A DNA stretch of 64,000 bases from NCBI RefSeq assembly GCF_029946505.1, contig NZ_JARZHG010000016.1, forward strand, positions 1 to 64,000, read 5' to 3'. The DNA comes from Polyangium sp. y55x31. Its GTDB lineage: Bacteria > Myxococcota_A > Polyangia > Polyangiales > Polyangiaceae. Made by a program: the position numbers and the translations under genes. The notes under the pieces are model-generated. The model made no database searches, was not told the DNA's origin, and saw nothing but the letters and a program-made list of their open reading frames with translations. Shown here piece by piece: positions 42,352 to 52,691 of this stretch; within the stretch, counting starts at the first letter, position 1, and each line of letters opens with the position of its first letter.

Positions 42352-45300
42352 CTATCGAAGAGCGCTGTCCGCGGCTGTCCGACGGGAACGCCTGCGGGAA
42401 ACGATTCCCAATGCCAGTGCGATCAGCGCGCTCGGCGCGAGGGACGTGGCGCGGGGCGCGCCGGCCACCTTGCATCCGCAACCTTCATCGCCCGTGGAAT
42501 CGCGCCCGCCGGTGCCGGAAGACGCGCCGCCACCGCCGTCGCCTCCGAAGCCACCCACGCCGGGCTCTGTGCCGCCCACGCCGCCCGAGCCGCCCACGCC
42601 GCCCCCGGAGCCGCCCGTACCGGAGCTGCTCGCGCCGCCGCCGGTGCCGGAGCCACTCCCCGAGCCGCTCTGGACCGGGAGCTCACACCATTTCATCGGG
42701 ACATTGCATACGTACCCCGGGGCGCACGCCGCGTCGTCCGTGCAGCTCGTGGCGCACTTGTCCCCGACGCACGCATATCCTTCCACGCAGCTCGTCTGCG
42801 TCCCCTCGACGCACACGCCGCTCCCGTCGCATTGCGAAGGGTTCGCCTGCGTGGTGCCCGTGCAGGAGCCGGCCGCGCACGCCGTCCCCGCCGCATACAA
42901 CGAGCAAGCGCCGTCCCCGTTGCATTGACCGTCGAGCCCGCAGGTCGAAGGCGCCTGCGCCGCGCATTCGTCGTCGGGATCCGTGCCCGTCTTGATGGGC
43001 TGGCACTGCCCGTCGGCCCCCTGACCCTTCTTGGCGGCCGAGCAGGCCTCGCAGGATCCCGCGCAGGCCGCGTCGCAGCAGACGCCGTCGACACAGAAGC
43101 CCGAGCTGCATTGGAAGCCGGCCGAGCAGGGGATTCCGGGCATCCCCGGGGGCTTGCAGGCCCCGGCCAGGCAAATGTTGCCGGTCAGGCACTCGTTGTC
43201 GTTCGTGCACGGATTCTTGCACGATCCCGCCGAGCAGACGTAGGGCGCGCAATCCTTCCCCGCCGGATCGGTCACGCACTGCCCCATGCCATCGCAGATC
43301 TGCCCCTTGACGACGGTCCCCTGGCAAAGCGAGGCCCCGCAGGAGGTGCCCTGGGGGTGCAGTTGGCAGGCGCCCGCGCCGTTGCATTGACCGTTCTGCC
43401 CGCAGCTCCCTGCTGCTTCGAGCGCGCATTCGTTCTCGGGGTCCGTCCCGCTCGCGATCGGCCCGCACACGCCGTCCACGCCGACGCCCTTCTTCGCGGC
43501 GGTGCACGCCTCGCAGAGCCCGGTGCAGGCCGTGTTGCAACAGACCCCGTCGACGCAGGCGCCCGATTGGCACCAGGCATCACTCGAGCACGCGGCGCCG
43601 TTCGCCGCGAGCTTGCCGCAGACCCCGGCGACGCATACGTTCCCGGCCGTGCAATCGGCATCCGCGGCGCACGTCGTGTTGCACGCGCCCGCCACACAGG
43701 CGTACGGCGCGCAGCTCGTGGGCGCCCCCGCGGCGGTGCACGTGCCCGTCCCGTTACACGCATTCGATTGCGCGGCGTCCCCCACGCAGATCGCTCCGCA
43801 CGGCGTGCCCTGGGCGTGTTTCGTACACGCGCCCGCGCCATTGCAGCTCCCCGTCGTGCCGCAGGTGCTCGCGCCTTGCTCCGCGCACTCGCTGTCCGGA
43901 TCCGCGCCCATGGCCACGGGACCACACGCGCCGTCGACCCCCGCGCCCTTCTTCGCAGCCGTGCACGCCACGCAGGTACCATTGCATGCCGTGTCGCAGC
44001 AGACCCCGTCGACGCACGCGCCGCTCTCACACGTGGCGCCGGTCTGGCAGGACACACCATTCACGCCGAGCGTCGGGTCCGTGACGAGGCGGGCCCAGGC
44101 CCGCTCGGCGCCGTAAGGCTGCGCGGTGTCGAAGCGCTGGTAGACGAGCAACGCCTCCTTGGAGGGGCCGGCGGCGATCGCGGGGGCGAGCTCGTTTTGC
44201 GCCGGATGGTTCGCGAGGACGATGCCCGTCGTGTCCGTCACGACCCCGCCGGGCGTGAGGCGCGCGCCGTAAATGTCTTGACGGCCGCTCACCGCGCGGT
44301 CGTCTTGCCAAACGACCCAGTACTGGGTGCCATCCCAGACCGCTCGCGCCGCGCGCTGGGTGTTCACCGCCGTGGAGATGCCGATCCCCATGGGATCGAG
44401 CACGGCGCCTGTGCTACCCACCCGCGCACCACGAACGTCGGCGCTATTGTCCCACGTGACGAGCCATTCGGCGCCATTCGACGTGACGGAGGCGGTGTTT
44501 TCGCTCGCGGAGGTGGCTGCGACGTTGATGGCGAAGTTGCCCGTGTCGAGCACGGCGCCGGCCGGCGTCAGGCGCGCCGCGGCGATGTCGTACCCCATCG
44601 CCCCGGGCCTCGACCATGCGACGAGGTAGTTCGTCCCATTGTAGGCCACCGCGGCCGACGAGCCGCCGCCCGTCGAAACTTGAATCCCCGAGGCATCGAG
44701 CACCGTCGCGGCCGGGGAGACCCGGCTCGCCCAGATCTCGGCGTTCGCGGCGTCTTGCCAGGTCACGAGCCAGTTCGTTCCATCGGACGAAACCGCGGGG
44801 GTGCTCTGACTGCCGGTGGCGACCTTGATCGGCACCCCTGACGGATCCAGCACGCTCCCGGCGCCGCTGACGCGCGCGGCGTAAATGTCGTCATTGCCGG
44901 CGCGGACATCGGTCCAGGCGACGAGCCAATCGCCACCGAGCGAGGCGATCGAGGGATAATATTCGCTGCCCGTGGCCTGCGAAATCGCGATCCCGCTCGG
45001 ATCGAGCACCGCGCCGGTCGTCGACAAGCGGGCGCCATAGATGTCCGTCGTCGTGCCCGGGCGCCGGTCCTCCCAGACGGCGAGGTAATTCGTCCCGTTG
45101 TAGGCCACGACGGGGCGCACCTCCGCGTTCGCCGCGCGTGAGAGGAGCTGGCTCGTCGCGTCGACCTTGGTGAGTGCGTTCGAGACGCGCAACCCGAAGA
45201 CGTCCGACGTGCTGTACGAATTCGACAGCCGCGTATCCGTGAAGGCGAGGAAGAAGTTCGTCCCGTCGTGTGCGGCTGCCGCCATCGAGCTCGAGCCGGG

Positions 45301-46992
45301 CTCGGCGACGAGGGCCGTCTTCGGGATCGTGACGTTGCCGAGCGAATCGACGAAGAGCCCGTAGATTTCGCTGCTCGTCGTCCCGAACACGCCATACCCA
45401 TTGCCCGCGAAGGCCACCGAGAGGCCGGTGGCCGAGTCCGCGAGGTATTTGCCGGAGCTCGTGTCGAGCACCGCACCCGCATTCGTGATGCGCTGGCCGC
45501 GGATGTTGCTGTCCCGCCACACGGCAAACCAGTTCGTACCATCGGAAGCGACGTCGAGGTCGCTCGTACTGCAATAAGAGCAAATCGTGATGTTCGACGC
45601 GTCGAGCACCGTGCCCGAGGGCGAGACGCGGCGGCCGTAGACGTAGCTGGTGCTCGCGTCGAGGGTGTCGAACACCACCAGGTAGTTCGCCCCGTTGAAC
45701 GCGATGCTGATGTCGTCGAGGTTGACATTGCTGGACGCGAACGTGAATTCCGGGGTCATCGTCCCATCGGGCGCGATCAAACGACCATAGAGGCCGTAGC
45801 TGCGCCTGTAGGCGACGAGATGGTGCGTGCTGCCGAACGCGACGGCCGCCGGCCCCTCCCCGCCCGCCACGTCCGCCGTGGCAACCGCGATCCCGCCGGG
45901 ATCGAGCACGGCGCCGCTGCTGCTCACGCGGGCGGCGTAGATGTCCCCCTGGGGGTCTTGCCGCTGGTCGGTCCACGTGACCATCCAGTTCGTTCCATCG
46001 AAGGCGATGTCGGGCTTCTGCTGGATGCCGGCGGCATTGGAGATCACGATCCCGGAGGTATCGAGGATCGTCCCCGCGCTGGAGACGCGAACACCATAAA
46101 GGTCATCCGTGCCCGTGCGTGCGTCGCGCCAGACGACGAGGTAATTTCCACCCCCGAAGGCGATGGCCGACTCGGTTTGGGTCCCGGCAGCTCCGACCTG
46201 GATGACCCCGTCGATCCCGAGCTCGGGTCCGATCACCGGATCGAGCACGGCCGGAAAAACGCTCTCGTCGAGCGCACGCTCCGGGACACGCAAGACGATG
46301 TGGCCCGCCTCGAAGTCGACGGGCACCGCGGTCTTCCGCCCGCGGGCGTCGATCCACGTCGCGACCCCATAACGCACGCCGAGCCCCGTCTGCGGGTCGA
46401 CGAAATGAAGCCCCGTCTCGGTCTCCTTCGTGAAGACCTCTCCTGACACCGCGATCCGGACCTCGAGATCCCCGCGACCTTCGGGCTTCGTCGCAAAGGA
46501 AAAACTCTGCTCGACGCCCTGCTCGGTATTCTCGAGGTGCTCGACGACGTCGCCGTGCGTGATGGCGACACGCGAGCTCGGATCGAGCTCGATGCGCGGC
46601 TCGCCTGCGTCGAGAACGGACACGCCGGCGCGCTCGATCGACGTCAGGGCCGCGACGAACGCGGCGCCTTTGACTCCATCACGCGCGGGCCCGTCCGCCG
46701 CGGGTTGATACGGCGCGACCTCGAACGAGCGCGCATCTGCTCGCACCGCATACGTGGTGTGCCCTCCATGCAACGAATCGCCTTCGGGGCGAAACGCGAA
46801 GTGGACACGCCGCATGACATCGCCGAGCCCGAACTGCCCCCGAGCGGACTCCGGCGCCGGCGCGTGGCTCGGGGGCGTCGAAGCAGCCTGGGCGCCGTCG
46901 TCGGGCCGCTGTTCGTTCGTACACCCGAGCGAGGCGCTCATCAGCGCCAGGCACAAGGCGACCCGCTCCGGGCGCGGCCGCGATCGAATCAT
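42352..46992 (-). CDS. Giant Cys-repeat lipoprotein with MYXO-CTERM-like tail
   Basis: The start at 46992 gives a 1546-residue protein with a lipobox (RVALCLALMSASLGC). A middle region of about 900 residues consists of repeats near 60 residues built on YNGTNYLVVWQD/ARV-type strands (WTDVRAGNDDIYAARV and variants), probably propeller-like. The C-terminal 550 residues contain at least four Cys-rich repeats (GACVDGVCCDTACNGTCVAC followed by TAAKKG). The end is a Gly/Ser linker, GCGCKVAGAP, one hydrophobic helix and an Arg cluster, which matches MYXO-CTERM sorting tails. It should be displayed on the cell surface or processed there. Confidence 0.8.
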   Translation of the reverse strand: MIRSRPRPERVALCLALMSASLGCTNEQRPDDGAQAASTPPSHAPAPESARGQFGLGDVMRRVHFAFRPEGDSLHGGHTTYAVRADARSFEVAPYQPAADGPARDGVKGAAFVAALTSIERAGVSVLDAGEPRIELDPSSRVAITHGDVVEHLENTEQGVEQSFSFATKPEGRGDLEVRIAVSGEVFTKETETGLHFVDPQTGLGVRYGVATWIDARGRKTAVPVDFEAGHIVLRVPERALDESVFPAVLDPVIGPELGIDGVIQVGAAGTQTESAIAFGGGNYLVVWRDARTGTDDLYGVRVSSAGTILDTSGIVISNAAGIQQKPDIAFDGTNWMVTWTDQRQDPQGDIYAARVSSSGAVLDPGGIAVATADVAGGEGPAAVAFGSTHHLVAYRRSYGLYGRLIAPDGTMTPEFTFASSNVNLDDISIAFNGANYLVVFDTLDASTSYVYGRRVSPSGTVLDASNITICSYCSTSDLDVASDGTNWFAVWRDSNIRGQRITNAGAVLDTSSGKYLADSATGLSVAFAGNGYGVFGTTSSEIYGLFVDSLGNVTIPKTALVAEPGSSSMAAAAHDGTNFFLAFTDTRLSNSYSTSDVFGLRVSNALTKVDATSQLLSRAANAEVRPVVAYNGTNYLAVWEDRRPGTTTDIYGARLSTTGAVLDPSGIAISQATGSEYYPSIASLGGDWLVAWTDVRAGNDDIYAARVSGAGSVLDPSGVPIKVATGSQSTPAVSSDGTNWLVTWQDAANAEIWASRVSPAATVLDASGIQVSTGGGSSAAVAYNGTNYLVAWSRPGAMGYDIAAARLTPAGAVLDTGNFAINVAATSASENTASVTSNGAEWLVTWDNSADVRGARVGSTGAVLDPMGIGISTAVNTQRAARAVWDGTQYWVVWQDDRAVSGRQDIYGARLTPGGVVTDTTGIVLANHPAQNELAPAIAAGPSKEALLVYQRFDTAQPYGAERAWARLVTDPTLGVNGVSCQTGATCESGACVDGVCCDTACNGTCVACTAAKKGAGVDGACGPVAMGADPDSECAEQGASTCGTTGSCNGAGACTKHAQGTPCGAICVGDAAQSNACNGTGTCTAAGAPTSCAPYACVAGACNTTCAADADCTAGNVCVAGVCGKLAANGAACSSDAWCQSGACVDGVCCNTACTGLCEACTAAKKGVGVDGVCGPIASGTDPENECALEAAGSCGQNGQCNGAGACQLHPQGTSCGASLCQGTVVKGQICDGMGQCVTDPAGKDCAPYVCSAGSCKNPCTNDNECLTGNICLAGACKPPGMPGIPCSAGFQCSSGFCVDGVCCDAACAGSCEACSAAKKGQGADGQCQPIKTGTDPDDECAAQAPSTCGLDGQCNGDGACSLYAAGTACAAGSCTGTTQANPSQCDGSGVCVEGTQTSCVEGYACVGDKCATSCTDDAACAPGYVCNVPMKWCELPVQSGSGSGSGTGGGASSSGTGGSGGGVGGSGGVGGTEPGVGGFGGDGGGGASSGTGGRDSTGDEGCGCKVAGAPRATSLAPSALIALALGIVSRRRSRRTAADSALR

Positions 46993-47214
46993 GAACCCAA
47001 GGGAGCACGGCGCTCGCCTGACCGTAGACATGCCAGTCTCCTCGCAGGATGTGGGCTCGCCTCGGGCGGGAGAGCCGAGGCTGCGCTCATTTCGGCGCGA
47101 TCAGGAGACATGTAAGCCCAGTTGTCAACTGAAATTACGCGCCGCGCCACACCCGCTGCTCGGGCAAACCCTGCTCGTGCGCCGCTCGACTTCCTCGGCG
47201 CGGATACGGAGCGC

Positions 47215-47856
47215 TCAAGGGCAATAAATATCCATCCCGTCGCAGTAGAGCGCGGTGAAGCTCCCGGCGACGCTCCAGCCGGGTGCATCGATGGTGACGG
47301 TCCCTTCGGTTCGAGGGTATTCCATGCCCTCACCGATCGGTCCGTCCGGCATCGGATCGGCGCGGGTGAGCTCCAGCCATCCCTTCGCGGAGGCGTACTG
47401 GCCGTTCACCTCGACCGTGACGTCGGCCTCCGCTCCGCCCAGGTATCCCGTCATTGGATCCACCTCGGTCCGATAGAACCTGAGCGACGGCGCGGGCGGC
47501 ATGGAAACGGGATCGAACGAGTGCACCGCGCTCAGCGCGACGTGGAGCCCGCCGCACTCCCCGTTCAAGAAACCCATCCAGGCATAGGGGAGGTCGATCG
47601 ATCCGAGCGGCGTCATGCCGGAGACCGCCGCCGTCACGGCCCCGTCCATCGGGCAAAGTGGCTCCGGACCTCCGTCGGTCGTGCTCGCGTCGTCGAACGA
47701 AGCATCCTCCACTCCGGCATCGACGAGCGGCGCGCCGCCGTCCCCGCCCGAGCCCGCAGCGCCCCCGTCGGGCTCGGCCTCGACGACGGCGCGCCCCGCG
47801 CAGCCCACGAAAACGATCATTGCCGCGACGGTGACGAACACGATGGGGCTTTTCAA
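47215..47856 (-). CDS. Lipoprotein of unknown function (TTG start)
   Basis: The TTG at 47856 is preceded by AAGAGG at six bases and gives a signal with lipobox (SPIVFVTVAAMIVFVGC). A Gly/Ala/Asp-rich linker leads to a single domain of about 150 residues with strand-like sequence (LRFYRTEVDPMTGYLGG, DVTVEVNGQYASAKG) and three Cys. No family is recognised. A GTG at 47871 is an alternative. The 222-base gap on its left and the 179-base gap on its right hold nothing recognisable. Confidence 0.65.
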   Translation of the reverse strand: MKSPIVFVTVAAMIVFVGCAGRAVVEAEPDGGAAGSGGDGGAPLVDAGVEDASFDDASTTDGGPEPLCPMDGAVTAAVSGMTPLGSIDLPYAWMGFLNGECGGLHVALSAVHSFDPVSMPPAPSLRFYRTEVDPMTGYLGGAEADVTVEVNGQYASAKGWLELTRADPMPDGPIGEGMEYPRTEGTVTIDAPGWSVAGSFTALYCDGMDIYCP

Positions 47857-48035
47857 TGTAGCCTCTTTCACGAGCTGCGTTTGGCCGAATCTAGCACGAA
47901 AGACGCGCCGGACGGGTACGCGTCGAGGAGCACGATGCCCACGCGGCGGGGACGGGTGGGGAAGGGGAGCACAAGCAAAAGCGGAGGCGCATTGACGCCC
48001 CTCCGGCCGTGTCCGATCCTCCGGCCCGCACACGC

Positions 48036-48734
48036 ATGGGAAAACTGCTCCTCATCGAGGACGACGCTGCGCTCGCCTCCGTGCTCTCCCTCGCGTTCGA
48101 GGACGCGGGGCACGAGGCGATCGTCGCCAAGGACGGGCTCGACGGGCTCGCGCGCGTCACGCGGGATCGCCCGGATCTCGTGATCAGCGACGTCAACATG
48201 CCGCGCCTCGACGGCTTCAGCTTGTGCCGGCGCCTGCGCGAGGCGGGCAACCTCGTGCCGCTGATCCTGCTCACCTCGCGTGACTCCGAGATCGACGAAG
48301 CGCTCGGGCTCGAGCTCGGCGCCGATGACTACGTGGCCAAGCCGTTCAGCACCCGCGTGCTCCTCCTGCGGGTGCACGCGCTCCTGCGCCGAAAGCAGAC
48401 GCCAGGCAGCGCCGCGACGGCCCGGGGCGTGGTGGCTGCGGGGCCACTGCGCCTCGATCCAGAGCGGATCGAGGCGCGCTACCACGACACGCCGATCACC
48501 GTGACGCTCACCGAGTTCCGTCTCCTCGAGGCGCTCGTCGCTCGCCCGGGCGTGGTCTTCTCGCGCGAGCGGCTGCTCGAGCTCGCGCGCGGCGACGAGA
48601 GCGTGGTCGACGCGCGCCTCGTCGACACCTACGTCCGGCGCCTGCGCCGCAAGTTCGAGGCCGTGGAGCCGGCCTTCGACGGCATCGAGACCGTGGTCGG
48701 CGCGGGATATCGGTACAAGGACCGTGGCGCGTAG
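48036..48734 (+). CDS. OmpR-family response regulator
   Basis: The 232-residue protein has a receiver domain with acidic pair ED (LLIEDDAAL), phospho-acceptor Asp in LVISDVNMPRLDG and Lys in DDYVAKPFS, and a C-terminal winged helix (LTEFRLLEALVARPGVVFSR, DTYVRRLRRKFE). It should bind DNA when phosphorylated by the kinase encoded 11 bases into its own end. A GTG at 48009 could add nine residues. The target genes may include the neighbouring glycosyltransferases. Confidence 0.9.
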   Translation: MGKLLLIEDDAALASVLSLAFEDAGHEAIVAKDGLDGLARVTRDRPDLVISDVNMPRLDGFSLCRRLREAGNLVPLILLTSRDSEIDEALGLELGADDYVAKPFSTRVLLLRVHALLRRKQTPGSAATARGVVAAGPLRLDPERIEARYHDTPITVTLTEFRLLEALVARPGVVFSRERLLELARGDESVVDARLVDTYVRRLRRKFEAVEPAFDGIETVVGAGYRYKDRGA

Positions 48735-50244
48735 GAGGCACTCGCTCCGGCGTCGCACGTTCGCCGTGGTCCTCGCGGTGATCCTCGCGCCCGTGGGGAT
48801 CGTCTTCGGCGCCCGGTACGACGACGCAGGCGAAGAGGATCGCATGCGCGCGCGCGTCCTTCGTGCAGCCGAGGCGGCTCGATCGATCGTCGCGACGAAC
48901 CCCGACGCCTCCTCCTCGCTCGTGGCGTCGATCGAAGAGGCCGCGGCGGACGAGCGGGTGCGGCTCCGCGTGGTCGACGGCGCGGGGGTCGTCGTCGCGG
49001 ATCACGATCACGAGCCGTCCACCTCGCTGCGCGACCGGATCGGCGATCTTTTCTTCGGCCCCGAGGGCGCGCCCACGCTCCGCGCGTACGAGGAGCTCGC
49101 GCCGCGTCTCGCCGAGCGTCCCGAGGTCCAGCGCGCGCTCGCCGAGGGGCACGCGGAGGGCTGCGAGCGCGCCCTCGGGGGCAAGCTCCTCGTTTGCCAT
49201 GCGGCCCTGCGCGTCTCTTCGCCGACCGCCGCGCGCGTGGTGCTCGCGCAGAAGAGCTCGCCGCGGGTCATCCGCGCGATTTCCGACGTGCGGTATCCGC
49301 TCCTCAAGTTGAGCTTCTTCGTGCTCGTCGGCGGCCTCGCGCTCGCGGCGTGGCTCGGCCGCCGCATCGCCCGGCCCATCGAGGAGCTCCGCGCCGAGGT
49401 CCTCGATCGGATCGAGCGTCCCCTCTCCGGCACGCCGATCCCCGTGCGCACCGAGGACGAGATCGGCGATCTCGCGGGCGCCTTCAACACCCTGCTCGCC
49501 GCGATCGCCGAGCGCAGCCAGAAGAACCACGCCTTCATGGCCGACCTCGTCCACGAGCTGAAGAGCCCGGTCGCCGCAGTACGCGCCGCCGCCGAGGCCC
49601 TGCCCGGCGAGGGCCCGCCGAACCCGGCGCGGATCGAGCGCCTGCGCCAGGTCCTCTTCGATTCGAGCAAGCGGCTCGACGCGCTCGTGAGCCAGTTCCT
49701 CGAGCTCGCGCGCGCCGAGGCCGGCTTGCCCAGCGAGGAGCGGATGGCGCTCGACGCCGCGGAGCTCGTGCGCGGCATCATCGCGACCCTCCAGAAGGAC
49801 GAGCGCCGCGCGGGCATCAGCTTCGAGCTCGACGTTGCGCCTGCGCAGGTCGAGGTCGTCCCGGCACGTATCGAGGCGGCGGTGCGCAACCTGCTCGACA
49901 ACGCCGCCGATTTCGCCGGCGAGGGGGGCGCCGCGCGTGCGTGCGTGCGGGTACGGGTGTCCACGGACGCGGGGCAATGCGTGATCGAGGTCGAGGACAC
50001 CGGTCCCGGCATTCCGCCGGAGAACCTGCCGCGTGTCTTCGACCGATTCTTCACGGACCGGCCCGCGGGAACGGGCCAGGGCACGGGCCTCGGCCTCGCC
50101 CTCGCCAAGGCCATCGTCGAGGCCCACGGCGGCACCCTCGTGGCCGCATCGAAGCCGGGGAGAGGCGCGCTCTTCCTCCTGCGCCTCCCTCTCGTTTCAC
50201 ACGGCGTCCACATCCATTCCGACGACGTTTCACCCGAGCGCTAG
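48724..50244 (+). CDS. Sensor histidine kinase
   Basis: The GTG start overlaps the regulator gene by 11 bases. The 506-residue kinase has two membrane spans (TFAVVLAVILAPVGIVFGA, LLKLSFFVLVGGLALAAWLG) that flank a periplasmic sensor region with a Cys pair, a HAMP-type segment, the H-box MADLVHELKSPVAAVRAA and the ATPase motifs NLLDNAADF, DTGPGIPP and GTGLGLAL. It should phosphorylate the regulator in front. The stimulus is unknown. Confidence 0.9.
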   Translation: MARRRHSLRRRTFAVVLAVILAPVGIVFGARYDDAGEEDRMRARVLRAAEAARSIVATNPDASSSLVASIEEAAADERVRLRVVDGAGVVVADHDHEPSTSLRDRIGDLFFGPEGAPTLRAYEELAPRLAERPEVQRALAEGHAEGCERALGGKLLVCHAALRVSSPTAARVVLAQKSSPRVIRAISDVRYPLLKLSFFVLVGGLALAAWLGRRIARPIEELRAEVLDRIERPLSGTPIPVRTEDEIGDLAGAFNTLLAAIAERSQKNHAFMADLVHELKSPVAAVRAAAEALPGEGPPNPARIERLRQVLFDSSKRLDALVSQFLELARAEAGLPSEERMALDAAELVRGIIATLQKDERRAGISFELDVAPAQVEVVPARIEAAVRNLLDNAADFAGEGGAARACVRVRVSTDAGQCVIEVEDTGPGIPPENLPRVFDRFFTDRPAGTGQGTGLGLALAKAIVEAHGGTLVAASKPGRGALFLLRLPLVSHGVHIHSDDVSPER

Positions 50245-50295
50245 CGCGCCGTCCATACGGCGGGCGCAACCTCCTCGCGTCGAAGGGAGGTTCTC

Positions 50296-51495
50296 TTGCG
50301 GATCGTATGGCTCGCCGCCGCGGACGCCCGCGGCCATTTGATGCGCGCTCACCTCGTGCGGGGCCTGCTCGCCCGGCGCGGCATTCGCGTGGACGTGATG
50401 ACCACCTCGGAGGAGGGGCGCACCTTCCTCCAGGCCCTTGGCACGCCCTCCGAGCTCTTGTCCGCCCATTACAGTTTGGCCTACGACGCCCACCAGAACA
50501 TGGCCCGGGCCCGGACCGAGGCGTGTATTCTGCGATATCTGTTCACCCCGAGCCGCGGCGCCGCGGATCTCGGGCGCCTCTCCGAATTCGCGCGGGGCGC
50601 GGCGTACGTGGTGAACGATTTCCATCCGCTCTTGCTCCTCGGCGGCTCGCGCCCGGCCGGCGAGGGCCACGCGCTCCCGTGCCCCGTGGTCCACGTGTAT
50701 GGCGAGAACATCTGGCGCGCCATCGAGGGCCATTTCGAGGGCCGCGGCCCGGCGATCGCCCACAAGGGGTTCGGCGCGCTCGTGCGGGCCTTGCGGGATC
50801 GGGCCCACGCGCGGATCGAGCATACCCTCGCCGCGCCCCTCGCCGGGGATGGGGATCCTGCGCGGCGGAGCTACCGCCTCCTGCCCATCGTCGCGGCGCC
50901 GCAGAGGTCCGCGGCCGACGTGCGGGCCTCGCTCGGCCTCGCCCCGGGTGCGCGCCTCGCGGCCGTGTACCTCAATCCCCATTTCGCGGATCCGGCCGTG
51001 GCCTCGGCCATCGAAGAATCCCTCGCCGCGGAGGGGTACGTGATGCACGCGGTAGGCGAGGGATATACCGCGCGCCCTGCGTGGAGGCCTTACGATCCCG
51101 ATTTCGGCAGCGTCGCGGCCGCGGCGGATCTCCTCGTCTCGGCGCCGGGCATGGGCGCGGTGGGGATGGCGCGGATCTTCGGGGTCCCGCTCCTCGCGCT
51201 CCTCACGGACCAGCCGGAGCAACGGCAAAATACGAGTGTCTTCGCGTCGTGCCCCGCGGGCGCGTTTGCCGGCGTCGAGCTCGACGCCCCGGGCCGTCTC
51301 GAGGCCCGCTTGCGAGGCTCGCTCCGCGCCCTCGGCCCCTCGGCGGGCGCGGCCCTCGCGCGCCCCTCCGCGTCCGCCCTCGTCGGCAGGATCCACGAGA
51401 GCTGGGCCCGCATTCTTTTCGATATCGCCGCATCCGCCCCTGCGCGGCGGATGCTCTCCGTCTCCACCCAACACCAGAGCGAGGTTCATTCATGA
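50296..51495 (+). CDS. Glycosyltransferase-like protein (GT-B fold)
   Basis: A TTG at 50296 with GGGAGG upstream starts the 399-residue protein. The first half has a Rossmann-like start (RIVWLAAADARGHLMRAHLV), the second half a nucleotide-sugar-type region (AAADLLVSAPGMGAVGMARI, GVPLLALLTDQPEQRQN). These match the MGT/MurG-like GT-B layout. The stop overlaps the start of the next gene (ATGA), so the two act in one pathway, perhaps a surface polysaccharide or glycolipid. The donor and acceptor are unknown. Confidence 0.7.
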   Translation: MRIVWLAAADARGHLMRAHLVRGLLARRGIRVDVMTTSEEGRTFLQALGTPSELLSAHYSLAYDAHQNMARARTEACILRYLFTPSRGAADLGRLSEFARGAAYVVNDFHPLLLLGGSRPAGEGHALPCPVVHVYGENIWRAIEGHFEGRGPAIAHKGFGALVRALRDRAHARIEHTLAAPLAGDGDPARRSYRLLPIVAAPQRSAADVRASLGLAPGARLAAVYLNPHFADPAVASAIEESLAAEGYVMHAVGEGYTARPAWRPYDPDFGSVAAAADLLVSAPGMGAVGMARIFGVPLLALLTDQPEQRQNTSVFASCPAGAFAGVELDAPGRLEARLRGSLRALGPSAGAALARPSASALVGRIHESWARILFDIAASAPARRMLSVSTQHQSEVHS

Positions 51496-52535
51496 AGACC
51501 ACGGATCGCCCCACCGCCGCCCTCGTCCTCGAGACCAACAACCTGCGAGGCACTACCGAAAAAGAGCGTATCGTGCAGAGCCTCGAGCGCCTGCTTCGTC
51601 ACCTCGGCGCGCAGACGTTCCCGCTTCGCGAGCTCGACGAGATCGTGATCACCCACGACGGCCTCTCTCCGGTGGAGCAAGCGCGCCTCGGGGAGGTGAC
51701 GGGGCGAGAGGTGCGTTTCCTCGAAATCGGCCCGGAGGTCGGGTATTACGACGCCAAGAACCGCGGCTTCGACGCCACGACCGCCGACGTCGTGATCTTC
51801 GGCGACGCCGATTGCTGGCCCGACCCCGCCTGGCTCGAGCATCTGCTCGCGCCTTTCGCCGCGGATCCGGGCGCCGAGGTCGTGGCCGGCCGGACCACGT
51901 ACCGGGACGACCTCCTCGGCATCGCCGCGACCGCGATCGATTTCATGTACTTCCCGAGCCCCCTCGGCGAGGGCACGACGCGGAATTTTTATGCGAACAA
52001 CGTCGCCTTCCGGCGCGACGTCTTCGCGGCGCGACGATACCAGCCCGCGGAGGGCATTTACCGAGGCCATTGCCAGGCGCTCGGCTTGCGGCTCGGCGCG
52101 GACGGGGTGCGTATTCGCTTCGAGCCGGCCGCGCACACGACGCACCGGTTCCCCGACAGCGCCGCCGAGCTTTTGCGCCTGCGCCTCTTGCGTGGCGCCG
52201 ATACCGTGGAGATCACCCCGCATCTCGGCCGCGCGTTCTTGCCTGCGGAATGGCAATGGTTGAGCCGGCTCGGGCCGCTCTCGCCGCTCGGGGTGCTCTC
52301 GGCGCGCCTGGGTTTTTCCACGCGGGCCGTGGGCGAGCAGGGGCTCTCCGAGATCGACGGGGCGCGGAAGGCCGCAGCCCTTCTGCTCGTGGGGGGCATC
52401 TCGGCTGCGGACGCCGTGGGCTCGATCCTGCGCTCGACGTTCGGCGCGCGTTTCGGCGTGCATGACGGCGGGTTCCGGGGGAAGGCGCTGTCGTACCACG
52501 GGGACGGGGATCGGCTGGCGACGGCGGCTGCGTGA
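51492..52535 (+). CDS. Glycosyltransferase family 2-like protein
   Basis: The ATG overlaps the upstream stop. The 347-residue product begins with a GT2-like domain with DxD-type motif FGDADCWPDPAWLE and the upstream LEIGPEVGYYDAKNRGFDAT. The Asn-containing motif TRNFYANNVAFRRDVF and HCQALGLRLG follow. It lacks obvious membrane helices except perhaps one near 265-290. It should transfer a sugar from a nucleotide donor, and pairs with the upstream GT-B-like protein. Confidence 0.75.
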   Translation: MKTTDRPTAALVLETNNLRGTTEKERIVQSLERLLRHLGAQTFPLRELDEIVITHDGLSPVEQARLGEVTGREVRFLEIGPEVGYYDAKNRGFDATTADVVIFGDADCWPDPAWLEHLLAPFAADPGAEVVAGRTTYRDDLLGIAATAIDFMYFPSPLGEGTTRNFYANNVAFRRDVFAARRYQPAEGIYRGHCQALGLRLGADGVRIRFEPAAHTTHRFPDSAAELLRLRLLRGADTVEITPHLGRAFLPAEWQWLSRLGPLSPLGVLSARLGFSTRAVGEQGLSEIDGARKAAALLLVGGISAADAVGSILRSTFGARFGVHDGGFRGKALSYHGDGDRLATAAA

Positions 52536-52691
52536 TGTCGGAGGCGCCGGCCCGAGTCGGATTTCGTCACCCCGTGGAAGCTGAGCTCGGGTGACGGAAC
52601 GGAAAGCTGCGAATCGACGCGACCTGGTACGATGCGCCCGGGTGATATACTGATCCCGCCCGCATCTCCCTTCGTTCAGGAGCGATCGACC

